Shown here one piece after another: positions 12,526 to 23,400 of a stretch of 64,000 nt of DNA. Numbering within the stretch: position 1 is the first letter of the stretch; each line of letters opens with the position of its first letter. The translations under genes and the position numbers were made by a program. This DNA comes from Calycina herbarum (taxonomy: Eukaryota; Ascomycota; Leotiomycetes; Helotiales; Pezizellaceae), in NCBI GenBank assembly GCA_001414485.1, contig LLEY01000052.1, forward strand, positions 248,001-312,000, written 5' to 3'. The notes under the pieces were generated by a model. The model worked only from the letters and a program-made list of their open reading frames with translations, did no database searches and was not told the DNA's origin.

Positions 12526-13746
12526 ATGATGGCACAATTACAATCTACCATCGAACCACGGAGTACCCGTATACCAAACGAACAATCTCAAGACCTCCTG
12601 CAACTCTCCCCCGAAGCTAGGAAATATGTCCGCACACTCTGCGACTCTGACTTCACAAAGAGACTCAAGGACACATCTTCCAACAATGAGAAACGAGTGT
12701 CGTTTTCGGATGACACGAAAACCCATAAATACCCTGTTCTAACAGGTACACGTCTTGGAAACTTACCATATGGTCGCGTCCCTTCTGCTGGTACTTCGCC
12801 GGCTTCTTCAATCTTGAAAAAGGAGGATGAGTGTGAGACGCATGAACCGCCTACGAGACGATATTCTTTTCCTTTCGCGACCCCGAAGATTCGGGCCTTG
12901 CAGAGATTGAGTGAACTTGTGAATGCGAAGAGGAAGAGAAGGGGTTCTTCAGTCTCTTCAAGTTCTTCAAGTTTGGAATCAGTTATTGAGGAGGATGATA
13001 ACGAAAATGCAATCCTCGATTTTCCCGAGCCTTCATCTTCTTCAACCACACCCCCAACTCGACGTCAATCCTCGCCTGAAATCGACTTCATCAATCCCTT
13101 CCAACATCCTCGTGATCGACAGAGAAGGTCTTCCCGCTCCTCTTCAACGAGCAGGTTCTCGATTACAAAGGAGAGTTTGGATTCAATTAGAAGGGGGAGT
13201 TTGGATTTGGTTAAGGTTGCTTCTTCAAAAGTACGGAGCTTATCTCGGGGAAGCTTTTCAGACGAACAAGAGGAGGAGGGGAGCTTCGAGGGACCACTTT
13301 GGACTGATCAATTTGATTTGAATCTTCCAGCCAGTGTTAGGCCTGATATGACGGAGATTGAATTCATGAGACGGACACAAGAAGAAGAGAGAGACCGAGT
13401 GAGATTTGAGAAGGAAAAGGCGCGAGCGGCAGAGTCGTTGAAACGGCTGGCAGCCATGAGAGCGAGATTGGAGGAGCAAGAAAGAGTGAGGGAGCAAGAA
13501 GAGAATATGGAAATCCAATCCCAGTCAAGAATTCCTTTGGAAGAGGAATTGGACGATGCTGATGATTTCCACGATAATATGTATGAACTAGAAGAGCGCC
13601 AGAAGAGAGTGGAGCAAGCGGTGGTGTTGTCTACGATACCTGAACATGAGGAGGCTGTTGATAATGATATGGCGTTTGATGGATGGCAGCATAGGGTTGG
13701 AGTCGGGAATAATGGGAGTATTGAGTGGACGATACCTGTCTATTGA
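12526..13746 (+). CDS. uncharacterised Ser-rich protein with a charged coiled coil
   Basis: A single uninterrupted exon encodes 406 residues; it opens with two consecutive ATG codons. I do not recognise the family. The N-terminal third contains a conserved-looking block (LSPEARKYVRTLCDSDF, then KRVSFSDDTKTHKYP), the middle is Ser/Arg-rich and probably disordered with phosphorylatable SRRSS-type runs, and residues from about 277 to 330 are rich in E, R, K and A with heptad spacing (RVRFEKEKARAAESLKRLAA), predicting a coiled coil. The C-terminus ends in WTIPVY. No signal peptide or membrane segment. The composition suggests a cytosolic or cytoskeleton-associated protein, but this is only an impression. 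Confidence 0.75.
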   Translation: MMAQLQSTIEPRSTRIPNEQSQDLLQLSPEARKYVRTLCDSDFTKRLKDTSSNNEKRVSFSDDTKTHKYPVLTGTRLGNLPYGRVPSAGTSPASSILKKEDECETHEPPTRRYSFPFATPKIRALQRLSELVNAKRKRRGSSVSSSSSSLESVIEEDDNENAILDFPEPSSSSTTPPTRRQSSPEIDFINPFQHPRDRQRRSSRSSSTSRFSITKESLDSIRRGSLDLVKVASSKVRSLSRGSFSDEQEEEGSFEGPLWTDQFDLNLPASVRPDMTEIEFMRRTQEEERDRVRFEKEKARAAESLKRLAAMRARLEEQERVREQEENMEIQSQSRIPLEEELDDADDFHDNMYELEERQKRVEQAVVLSTIPEHEEAVDNDMAFDGWQHRVGVGNNGSIEWTIPVY

Positions 13747-14511
13747 TTGGATTGGCTTTTTGGGTATCGATTTTTTAGCTTCTTTTTGTGTAGCAATAAA
13801 AGTTCATTTGATTCGATGTAATAATCCCGGGCTTTAAGCTTCTTACACCCCCCACCCTCTACTATCTCAGAGATTCTTTGACATATTCCGATATTGTAAG
13901 AGAGCGTTTAGAGAAATCAAGGAGTCGATTTCCAATTGTTCTAAACCTTCTTAGGAAATAGATGTAATTGTTCTAAACATTTCCGCACATTACTTACAGA
14001 GGGCAGGTGCACTCAGAGAAAGAAAGTGCGTCTCTCACAACCCAATTTGAGATTTTTGGTTTACTTCAAAATTATAAGTGGTTATTCTGAACGTTGTGAG
14101 AATCAAGACTGTTCTTTTATTTATCTTAAAAATCACAAAGGTCTTCAATAATATTACCTTAATATTACCTTGCAACAAGAGAGTCTGTACAATTGCCTAT
14201 TACGTAGAGAAAATGTATCGACTAATACCCACTGCCAACCAACACTACTCAGTAGCACCAGCTAGCGTAACGCTATTAAGAGAGCGAAGTTCAATCCTAT
14301 TCATGAAACCAAATCTATTAATCACATATATATCTCATAAAGACTCCATCTATATCCTCAGATTTCCACAAGTCAAAATGGGTGTATTATTCCTATGGAT
14401 AAACCGTCACAGGAACTACAAAAGTTCAGCAACACCCCAAAACCAAATCTCAAACTGCACCATTTCATTAGACTCCTCAACCACTTCACCTCATGATAAC
14501 CCTTACCTTGT
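13747..14511. other. AT-rich intergenic region
   Basis: No supported gene. The phrase AATTGTTCTAAAC occurs twice (near 13935 and 13969), and a related AATTGTTCTAAAT occurs near 19240. The composition is AT-rich with broken short frames, consistent with decayed sequence. Confidence 0.5.
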
Positions 14512-14880
14512 ACTGTACTTATAATCCCAAGAGTGGTATTGGGAATCCCGTTTATACTCAGTACGTTTCCTATTTCAAGAGCCAAAATACAATGTGTCGG
14601 TATATATAAGTGGTTAGCACTTCCACGTGCCGTGCCCTTCTCGCTTAACGAGGAGGGCAGGTATATAAACAACACCGAGTACTCCTGTACTCGGTATGCA
14701 TCAACGATAGTTATAAGAATATACACTCTTTTTGCATCAAGCTATCGACCACCAAGTCGAACCAACACAATGAACTAACTTCTTTCTTTCTAGCTCTTAT
14801 CGTTAAACCATAGAAGGCAGGGTTAAAGAAGGAAGTTGAAAAATCAAACACATCGACTTCAAAACAGGGGGTGCGTAACA
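14512..14880 (-). repeat. solo-LTR-like insertion flanked by CTTGT direct repeats
   Basis: The 369-bp segment is bordered by identical 5-bp sequences CTTGT at 14507-14511 and 14881-14885. Read on the minus strand it begins TGTTACGCACC, a typical start for a gypsy-type fungal LTR, and has a TATA-like run (TTATATATACC) inside. Two inverted repeats lie within it (14634-14658 and 14674-14695). The other end, TACAGT, is not a clean CA, so the exact border there is uncertain or mutated. A degraded relative in + orientation is found at about 46955-47115. No internal coding region accompanies it, so a solo LTR left by recombination is the simplest reading. Confidence 0.55.
14634..14695. repeat. two inverted repeats inside the LTR-like segment
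   Basis: GCCCTTCTCG (14634-14643) faces CGAGGAGGGC (14649-14658), with one imperfect pair. ACCGAGTAC (14674-14682) faces GTACTCGGT (14687-14695) perfectly, with a TCCT loop. Both could form stem-loops in RNA. Confidence 0.75.
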
Positions 14881-15520
14881 CTTGTAGAGAGGTGTACTGT
14901 TCCACTTCTTAAGACTTGAGCTAATCACCTCGTGAGTTTGAGTTAGTTAAATACTTGTACCATGGTAAATAACTACAGAAGCAGCTTACTACTTAAAACT
15001 TGTTCCCGTAGGTTAGAGGTTTTGCCATCTTTCTCCGGCACCTTTTTTTCTGATTTCCTGAAGATTCTCGAACAATCGTGGTTATTGTCTGCGACAACTC
15101 GAGAGAATTGAGAAATAGAGTTTCTCATTGTGCAAACCTTACCGCACAATACTTCTGATTATCCAAAACTTTAGATAGTAGGTGTATGGAGAGCAATGAC
15201 CAGAACTCTTACCTAATTAAAATGGAGAGCAGTAAAGGGATATTGATAGCAGAAACGTTTGTTAATTCAGACTTCATAACGCTTCATCACATTCCAAATT
15301 ATAGTCCAAGTAACAATTTCATTCTCTTCAAAAAACTCCATTTATCGCTTCAAGTCCCAAAATCGCCATCATCAAAAAATGTACAATGCTCATGCCAAAG
15401 CTCAGAGACAACAAAATGCATCAAGCTAGTCAAACCGCATTTACCCAAATACTCGAGAAGTATAAACACAAGTATCTTCCCCGGCTTCAAATTGCCAAAT
15501 ATCCAATCCCCCAAAATTCA
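14881..15520. other. AT-rich intergenic region
   Basis: 3' flank of the F-BAR gene and decayed AT-rich sequence. No gene seen. Confidence 0.5.
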
Positions 15521-18487
15521 TTAACAGTTTTGAAGATAATTGCTAGGCACCAACCCAGGTCTTCCATTCTTGCCAGCAATTTCCGCCTCCCACCATCCAT
15601 CATCTTGAAGTCTCAACACCGCCATGATATCCCCCTTGGCGAAACTCAACTCTTCTGGGATAGCAGCTTGGTACATGTACATGGCACGAGCTATATATTG
15701 GTTAGCATTTGTGAATAAATTGGGAGGTGTGAAATGACTTACCGAAATGCAAGATTGGTCGCCCTTCTCGGTTGTATTGCCGAACGTCTGCAACACTCTT
15801 GCTTCGAGTTCTGGAAGCGGATCCATTTTGAGAACCCTGTCCTCCATAATAACTCATTGTTCTCGAAGAACCTGCTCGACTGCTGCCTCGGCCTTGAGAG
15901 CCTCCATACCCGTCACTTGGAGAGGGCGCCAGCTGTATGGCCATATCGCTGTTTACATGATTGACGTGGCTACTATTTGGTCTTTCTTGTTCTCGGAATG
16001 GTGCTGGAGAAACAGCACGAGCCATTTCAGCTGGAGAATTGTGGCGATAATATTCTTGGTCAGTACCGCGCTTTTGAGGTGATGCAGATTGAGATTGCGT
16101 CCTGGATCGCTGGCTACCACCGTATGGATTAGGAGAAGCAGATCGATGTGTTTGTCTCGTCTCAATTTGCATGCTTGGGCGAGGTGACACACTACGTGTA
16201 GGTGCTGGTGAGGTTGCTCGTGGCATGTCACTACCCCGTGTACCCGGTCGAGATTGTGAGCCATAGCCTCCTTGTGAATCAGGTCGTGCTTGTGGTGGAG
16301 TGAACATGGTTCGCGTTTGATCCTCATATTTTTGACGGGTTTGTTGCATTGCCTTGGATGTGAAGGCTGGCTGTGGAAGTCCAAGTCTGGAGACTGGTTG
16401 ATCATAGGATGGTGGAGGGGTTCCACGCATGCCTGCCATGAGAGATCCACTGGCCATCTGGCTTCCCCCTGGTCTAGCATTGGGCGTGGATCCCGGAGCT
16501 GGAGTTGGAATTCCATGATAATTGTCTGCTGAGACTCTGTTTGAAGACGCTTTTGTGACGCCCTTCAGTTCAGCAAGAGCCTGAGCAATTGGGTCTAATT
16601 CTTCCTGGGACGCTTCTTGGGTAGATTTTCCCTTCCTGTCTGTCGTTTGGACGTCGAAAACATTGTTGCCCACGTTCAGTTGGAAATTGGCTCTAGGGTC
16701 AACTGGCTCAGGACTGGCACTGCGCACATCATTGATCATCATATTTTGTGAATCCTGTCCGTACTGTGGCCTTCTTGCGACAGGTGCTTGGTTTTGGGTT
16801 GTACGACTCGCTGACCATGTGTTACGACTTGATGGCGCCATGGGAGCGTCATCTCTATCTTTGTTGCTCTTTCGCCTGAAGGGGCTGTGACTTTGGAAAA
16901 AGCCACTCTTCTTCTTCAAAATCTGCCTTTCCGCAGGTGGACCAACCTGTTTTGTGGGTGAGGTCTTACCGCTTGGTGGTTCTTGACTGGAAAAGGATGT
17001 AGGATTGGAGTACTCGCTCTGGGAGTCACGGCTCGATGGTCTCATTGGGCTGTGAGCCGAGCTTCTTTCGGAGGGAGGGCCAGTTCTGCAAAGCATTGTC
17101 ATACCATCCATTGGATACGGGTCGTGTGGTACTGCCGCTAAAGGAGGAGCTTGTTCGAAGGGATGTCGTGATTTCTGAGACGGGTGTTCAAGTTGCTGTT
17201 GTCTCGAGCGATCCGGGACAATCTTTTGCTGACTTGGAAGAGCATCATGAACAGTAGGGGGCTGGTAGTCAAGTTGAGGTGGACGAGAGCGTTCGGATTG
17301 AGCCTTTTGTGGAGTGAGTGTAGCCTCACGACTTGGAGGAGTTCCGGGTTCGTGTCCAAGATCTTTCACAAGAGATGACTTGGGATCGTGGTGCGATTCG
17401 TATGTTGAGGGTTGAGGCGAGGAGCTTCTGTAGGCCGGATTGATGGTTCGTTGGAATTGGGCTACAGAATAGTTTTCGTCCTCAGATGATTCTGATTGTG
17501 TATCACTGACATCGCCGCGACAGAAATTGATGTATTTTGGAGGATCGGGAATTTCCTGTCCAGTTCCTTGCTCCTTGATGAAGCTGTAAATGTCTTTTTC
17601 GACTTCGCAGTTTTCGAGTGATAGTCGGACCTTTTCGCATGAAGCATCATCACTAACACAGACTGTCGACGCAATATTCGCAAAGCTCCATAAGCTGGCC
17701 TTCATAAAGTCCAATCGTTCTTCTTCAAGATCCTGGAATTTATCCGCAGCCGCTTTCCAGTCTCGGTTCCATCGCCCAGTGGTTTCTTCCAGTACCTTGA
17801 CAGCGGTCTCGTATTCGGTGTTCGATGTGGCGAGATTAATTTGGGTCTTTTCCAATTTGGCTTTATTCTTCCTTTCTTCTTGTCCCATTACCATATGGCC
17901 CTGTGCGAGGTATCCCTTGATTTTTAGGCACTCTTGCTCGTATCTATCTCGAGTCTGATACCGTCAGCAATTTGTTGCAGATGGTGGGAAGAGATGCGCC
18001 TACCTTATTAACTTGGTTTGTCTGTTGCACCTTAACTTTCAGAAGCTTCTCAATTCCACCTTGAACAATCTTCCTACGCTCCTTCATTGCACCTGCAAAT
18101 GCCGCCAGCGGCTCGTCGAGTTCTGTCTTCATTTGGCTCGCAACATTCTGGTGAGATTTCCCCATTTGCTCCACCTCTCCTCTTAGCACATCCAAAGACC
18201 CTCGAAGTGTTCCAGATTCGTGGGATCCGAGAGGTTTTCGAGACAGATTCAATAGTTTTCGGGCGTATTCGTCTTCGATTGCTGCGCGAGCTGCGCAATG
18301 TTAGCTTTGAGAACAGCAAGTGCTTGCGACAAGATATACCTGTATAAAATGCCTTTACTTCATCGCACGTCTGCTTCGCATTGTGCATGCGCTGCAGTAA
18401 AGGCTCGACTCCAGCATCCTCTTTACCCCAGAAGTTGTTGGCAAAGCTCAAGGAAACAGAGGGACCATCCGACACAGTTCCAGGCAT
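15521..18487 (-). CDS. F-BAR and SH3 domain cytokinesis protein (Cdc15/Imp2/Hof1 family)
   Basis: Four exons (introns 18291-18339, 17955-18003, 15691-15742) give 938 residues, close to the length of fission yeast Cdc15. An N-terminal F-BAR region (about 1-270) starts SLSFANNFWGKEDAGVEPLL and includes EDEYARKLLNLS and YEQECLKIKGYLAQGHMV. A long Ser/Pro/Gln-rich disordered region follows. The last ~55 residues form an SH3 domain: MYMYQAAIPEELSFAKGD, the DGWW core and a terminal VPSNYL. Such proteins bend and bind plasma membrane and link it to the actomyosin ring or septum. The SH3 domain becomes in frame only after the 52-bp last intron. The ATG at 18487 is the first that fits the conserved N-terminus. 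Whether it is the Cdc15 or Imp2 paralogue cannot be decided here. Confidence 0.92.
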
Positions 18488-20400
18488 GATGTCCAAGCTG
18501 CCAACGGCGTTGAATATGAACTGGTCGGGTGTTGGACGCGAAAACCGCAATTATTCCAATATCCTCTGAAGAAAAAGAGAAGGACGAATCGTTTGGAAGG
18601 GTGTAGCTACTTGATGTTGGGAGGAGAGTGAGGTGGCCGGTGTTGCAGGGAAGGGCGACAAGGAAAGGCTGTCCAAAAGGAGCTTTCAAAACAACGGGTG
18701 TTGGCAGGGCAATGCAGCTATCGCCCCACGAACCTTTGCAAGAAATCCCCGACCATGAACTCGAGGGCGCATCGTCATTCTACTTGTATCATTCCACGTT
18801 TTCACTAATTGCATTCTGATCAAATATCTATTCAATATTCACATAAGGCCCACTATTTGTCTAACTACTTTATATACAAGTACAGACTTGGAATAACTAC
18901 TGCACGCCGCCTAAGTGGTTAGTTGGCTATTGAATCGTGCTCGGACCGTTCGACTTTTGGCAGTTGACAGGACACTGCCGACATGAGTCCACTTACTTAG
19001 ATATAGGTAGGGTAATTGTATTATGCACTGTCTGAGCATAGGAGATTTAAAGATTGCCATGGCCGTACGATATTGCTTTGGTATTTCTTCTCTATCAAGG
19101 CACGCGATAAGAGTAGCTTTTTATAGGAATCCCGAGTTTGAACACCTACTCTTCCGACCGCTCTAGGATAATACAAATTACTGGTACACCATTAGGTTTT
19201 AATCGCTATAATTCTCCCAGACAATCTTGGATATTAGTTTCAATTGTTCTAAATGTCTCATGCAGTACAGCGTAGAAGTACGAGATGTACACACAAGATG
19301 CAACGAGACCAAGATCACGTACTCATAGAAGACAACGACTTGGGCAGATTATCGCCTAGCTATACCACATAGCCTATACTCCTAGTGTTACATGAAGTGT
19401 GTCGCAGCAGAGACAAGGAAAATTTCGCGAATTATTATTTTCCAACTTTGTCTAGAGAAGTGGGGCACTGCTCTGCGAATCCCGATTTTACTTTTTGATT
19501 ATACAAAGCTGCCTAGAACTATTTCATGTGTTGTTAAAGAAGGGTTAGAAGAGTGAAGTTTATAGAGCAATGTTTGCAATTGTGCGAGATTACTAGAGTA
19601 ATACAAAAGGGGGTCTTCACAGACTGATGCTCACTTCTCTATTTCAATTTGTTGACTTAAAAGGTGTTTTGTTTTCCAATGGATGTACGTTTATGTAACT
19701 CTTTTGTGAGTAATACTCATGAAACAGTCGTTCGGTATGAAGACGGGATTTTCTGGCAAGTTCTACAACAGAATGCAGGAAGCCTCTTTGTGTTGCGTCG
19801 TGTCGGACTCTAATTGTTTTGTACCAAAGTACCAAGGTAGATGTGAAAGATGAGTAATAACCTTATCCAAGAAGGATTGTCATGAGTTGCGTGGGTGGTT
19901 GGGCCAGACAACCTGAAGGAGCTTTTCTGGACCGCGGCTAAAATTTAACGGGTCGCGCTTGAGGCTCTGGCCTGGTCTCAAAAGGGGTAACCGAGCGGAA
20001 CAAAAGAGGTGTAGAAAGAGAATAGGTACGGTACCGTAGTTGAAGGGAATTGAAGGATTGAGAAACAATATTCCAAAGTCTTCGATAGTGTTGGTCGAGA
20101 GAATGTTGGAGGGAGAAGGCTGGAGTCAACCAGAAGAGACAACTCACCCAATCCAGCTAGTCCCAAAACAGCTAGGTCCCGCTTCAACACTTCGAGCATC
20201 GCGACTTCCTTCAACAACACGATTTCATCACTGAACCCCCGAATCACAACTCCGCGCACCGTCTATCCACCCTCGCGACACCCGAATCGCTCTCCCCTTC
20301 TCATCAATGTCCATACCTCCCCGGTAGACCTCACCCTCGTCTGTCCAGCACGAGAGTCAGCTCTCCGGAGTGGGTCTGCGCAAGAACACCTGCAACTTCG
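18488..20400. other. intergenic region between divergent genes
   Basis: Nearly 1.9 kb separating the divergent F-BAR and Not1 genes. The middle (about 18830-19870) is AT-rich with broken frames; the last ~300 bp are C-rich leader sequence before the Not1 ATG. Several short frames, including a 93-codon one on the minus strand at 19978-20259, show no domain. Confidence 0.5.
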
Positions 20401-23400
20401 ATGGTCAACTCAAGAGGGGGGACTTTTACACCTTCGCCTGCACAACAACAGACCATCGTGACTGGTGTCAGCCATTCACCCCACGGCTCCCATCACAGCG
20501 CCTTCAGTGCCAGTGCTAGCCCCAGTACCAACAGTCCCACAGGGTCAAATTCACTCACTAAAATTGTCGTCGCTCAAGTCTACCTCATCCTCAGCACCAT
20601 CAAGGAAGATAAGGATCGCACAAAGTGGGAAGAAAAAGCTCAGCAGCTCAGAAAGGTACGCTCTACGCCGCCCTTCCTCAAACTTCCGCCAACCTCTCTC
20701 CCTCGACCACCCGCGACCTCGGGACACGTACAACAGCGACTAACCAGACCATCTGCAGCTGATCGATGAGCACGGTATGGAAGTGTTCCAGAAATTCTTC
20801 AGTCGTCTTGTGGCTGGCAATGCATCTACCATATTTCCTGGCGTCAACCGGCCGGTAGCGAATCCTGGGAATTACGAGCTTCTGAAGGAAGAGGTGCACA
20901 AGGTAGCTCAAGATGTTGACCAGGCTGGGAAGATTGCAGAGTCGATAGAATCCGCAAACGATGACATCTTCCGCGATTTCGATCTGTCAACTTTCATGCA
21001 ACACTTCAAGCTAGACGCGCTCGAGAAGACAATTCTAGCATTGGCATTCAAGACTGGCTCAAGATCAGACCTAAAGACGAAATGTAAGTTCGCGCAGTTT
21101 GATTGATAGTAACCCTCAAAGCTGACCAGTCCCCAGCCGATGCCATCTTATCTGCCAACTTTTCCGAATTTATCAAAATCTTAACCCAGCTCGGTCCCCA
21201 TCGCCCTGACCTCTCTCCCGCCTTCCTCGCAACCATCATAGACCGCTTTATCCAAGAACACCCCCCAAGTTTCGATCGCGATGCGAAGGAGCAACTTGAA
21301 TGGGCGATCCACCATCGATACTCAATCCCTGATCTCACAACGCCAACAGAGGTTCTGGCAGCACTTTATCTCTCAATATCGCTCAGCAAGGAGAACCCCT
21401 TGGCATTATACATACAACGCGTGGGATCAGCTATGACTGCCGACGAAGAGTCTTGCAGAAGCTATCTGCGTGAGCGTGGAAACAGCACTCCGCTGAATGA
21501 GGAACAAGTTGCGGCCGCCTTGATCTATGCCTCAATCAGCCAAACACCGAAATTCTCAGTGAGCACTCTGGTGAGCTGCTTGCGAAGAGAGGTCGCGAAA
21601 ACCTTCCGCTGGCCGCAAGTAATTGCAAACTTCGACAAGCCCAACCTGAGAATAACGGCCTACCAATTTCTCGACTTGTACTCTGCTCTCCGTCCGCTCG
21701 CCGTGGAAGATATCTTGGATATCCAAACATTGTGGGGAGGAAAATGGCAAAACTCAGAAACACAGTTATCTTTCATAGGTGCATTCCTATCATTGAGCCC
21801 GGAAGACTTGGATGCTACTACTATACCAAACTTGGAGTTCTCCTTTACTCTGGAGGAATTCACTGGTACGGATCCTGAGATATACGCCCATGCGGCACGA
21901 GCGGTGAAGCATACACTCGCATCCGCTGCTGCTCTATCTGCCATGTTTAATGTTGCATTACAAGGACAGAGTGCATCGGAGACCCCTGAAGCCAAACGAC
22001 TATTCCAGGGTGTTGTAGTTCCGAATTTGGACATTTTCTTGGTTTCAGCATTCGGCGTGACCAAGCCATGGCCAGAAATTGCAATCGACACTATCAACAC
22101 CCTTTTCGATCGCTTCCTCTACAAATATGATCTAAACTATGATTTCGTCCTCGAGGGTCTGTGGCGAAAGGATAAGCAATGGGTCGCGGGTCGATTAGTT
22201 GATGCTCATGCCAAGAATCCAACAGAATTATCGACCATTCTCGATCATGCAATTCGCCACAATTGGTTGATGGATTTAGTTCTCATACTCAGTGGATTTG
22301 GGCTTGACCTTACGGCACTGGCTCATTCGCGTGGCCGGCTGGACCTCGATCACTGGGCTCAAATGCACTCGCTTCATAATGCCGATTTGGCGCGGGCCCT
22401 CATGACATTTCTCAGTATCAAAGCCAGACATGAACTCGAATTTCAGCGGTCCGAAGATGGACAACTAGTCAGCGTGATGCTCCCAGTCAAGACAATTTCC
22501 GCGTTATTGATGATACTCCGAGAGATATTGCCGAAGGCTCCTGATGCTGAGGTGATCCTTGTCCAGCGAGCTTGTATTACAGCATACCCACGTCTTATCA
22601 ACTACGGAGAGGGGTTTGACGATATTATTGACGCAAATGGTCGTATTTCGAATTCTTTGCCCAGAGAATCCAACGAGAGGATGGAGGATCATTACAAACG
22701 CATGTACAACCAGGATCTGCAGGTGAAGGAGGTTGTCGGATATCTTGAACAGTACAAAAAATCGCGCCTTCCCGCTGATCAAGACATTTTCGCGTGCATG
22801 ATTCATGGTTTGTTCGACGAGTACTCTTTATATGGAACCTATCCATTGGAAGCTCTAGCCACAACAGCGGTTCTTTTTGGCGGTATCATACAACACAAGC
22901 TCATCAATGATATTCCCCTCGAGATTGGTCTAGGTATGATACTTGAAGCTGTCAGAGACCATGACCCTCCGGATGATCCTATGTACAAATTTGGGCTCCA
23001 AGCTCTCATGCAACTGGGTAGTCGACTGGAAGAATGGCCTGGTTTTTGCAAGCAATTACTTGCAATTCCTGGTCTCCAAAACACTCCCTTATGGCGGAAC
23101 GTTTACGGTATCTCGCAGAAGTTTCAGGAAGAGCAGATGCGTGCCGGAGACGGAGGCCAACAACAACTCATGAATGGCGGAACTTTAACTAATGGTAACG
23201 TTGACGAAATGGTGGAAACTACATGCACACCATTCAGTGCGTTGTGGGTGGACGAATCTTATGGTGCAGATTACGAAGCACCTGGCAGCGACGTGCAAGA
23301 AAAAATACAATTCGTCATGAACAACATTACGGCTGAAAATCTGCATGAAAAGTTCGAGGAACTAGAAAAGCTAGTGGAAGAAGACAACCAACAATGGTTT

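Noticed and set aside
14597..14640. tRNA-like phrase TATATAAGTGGTTAGCACTTCC resembling an A box
   Set aside because: No B box (GGTTCGA-type) follows and no cloverleaf can be drawn; it lies inside the LTR-like segment.
19978..20259. 93-codon - frame upstream of Not1
   Set aside because: It overlaps the likely Not1 leader and lacks a recognisable feature.
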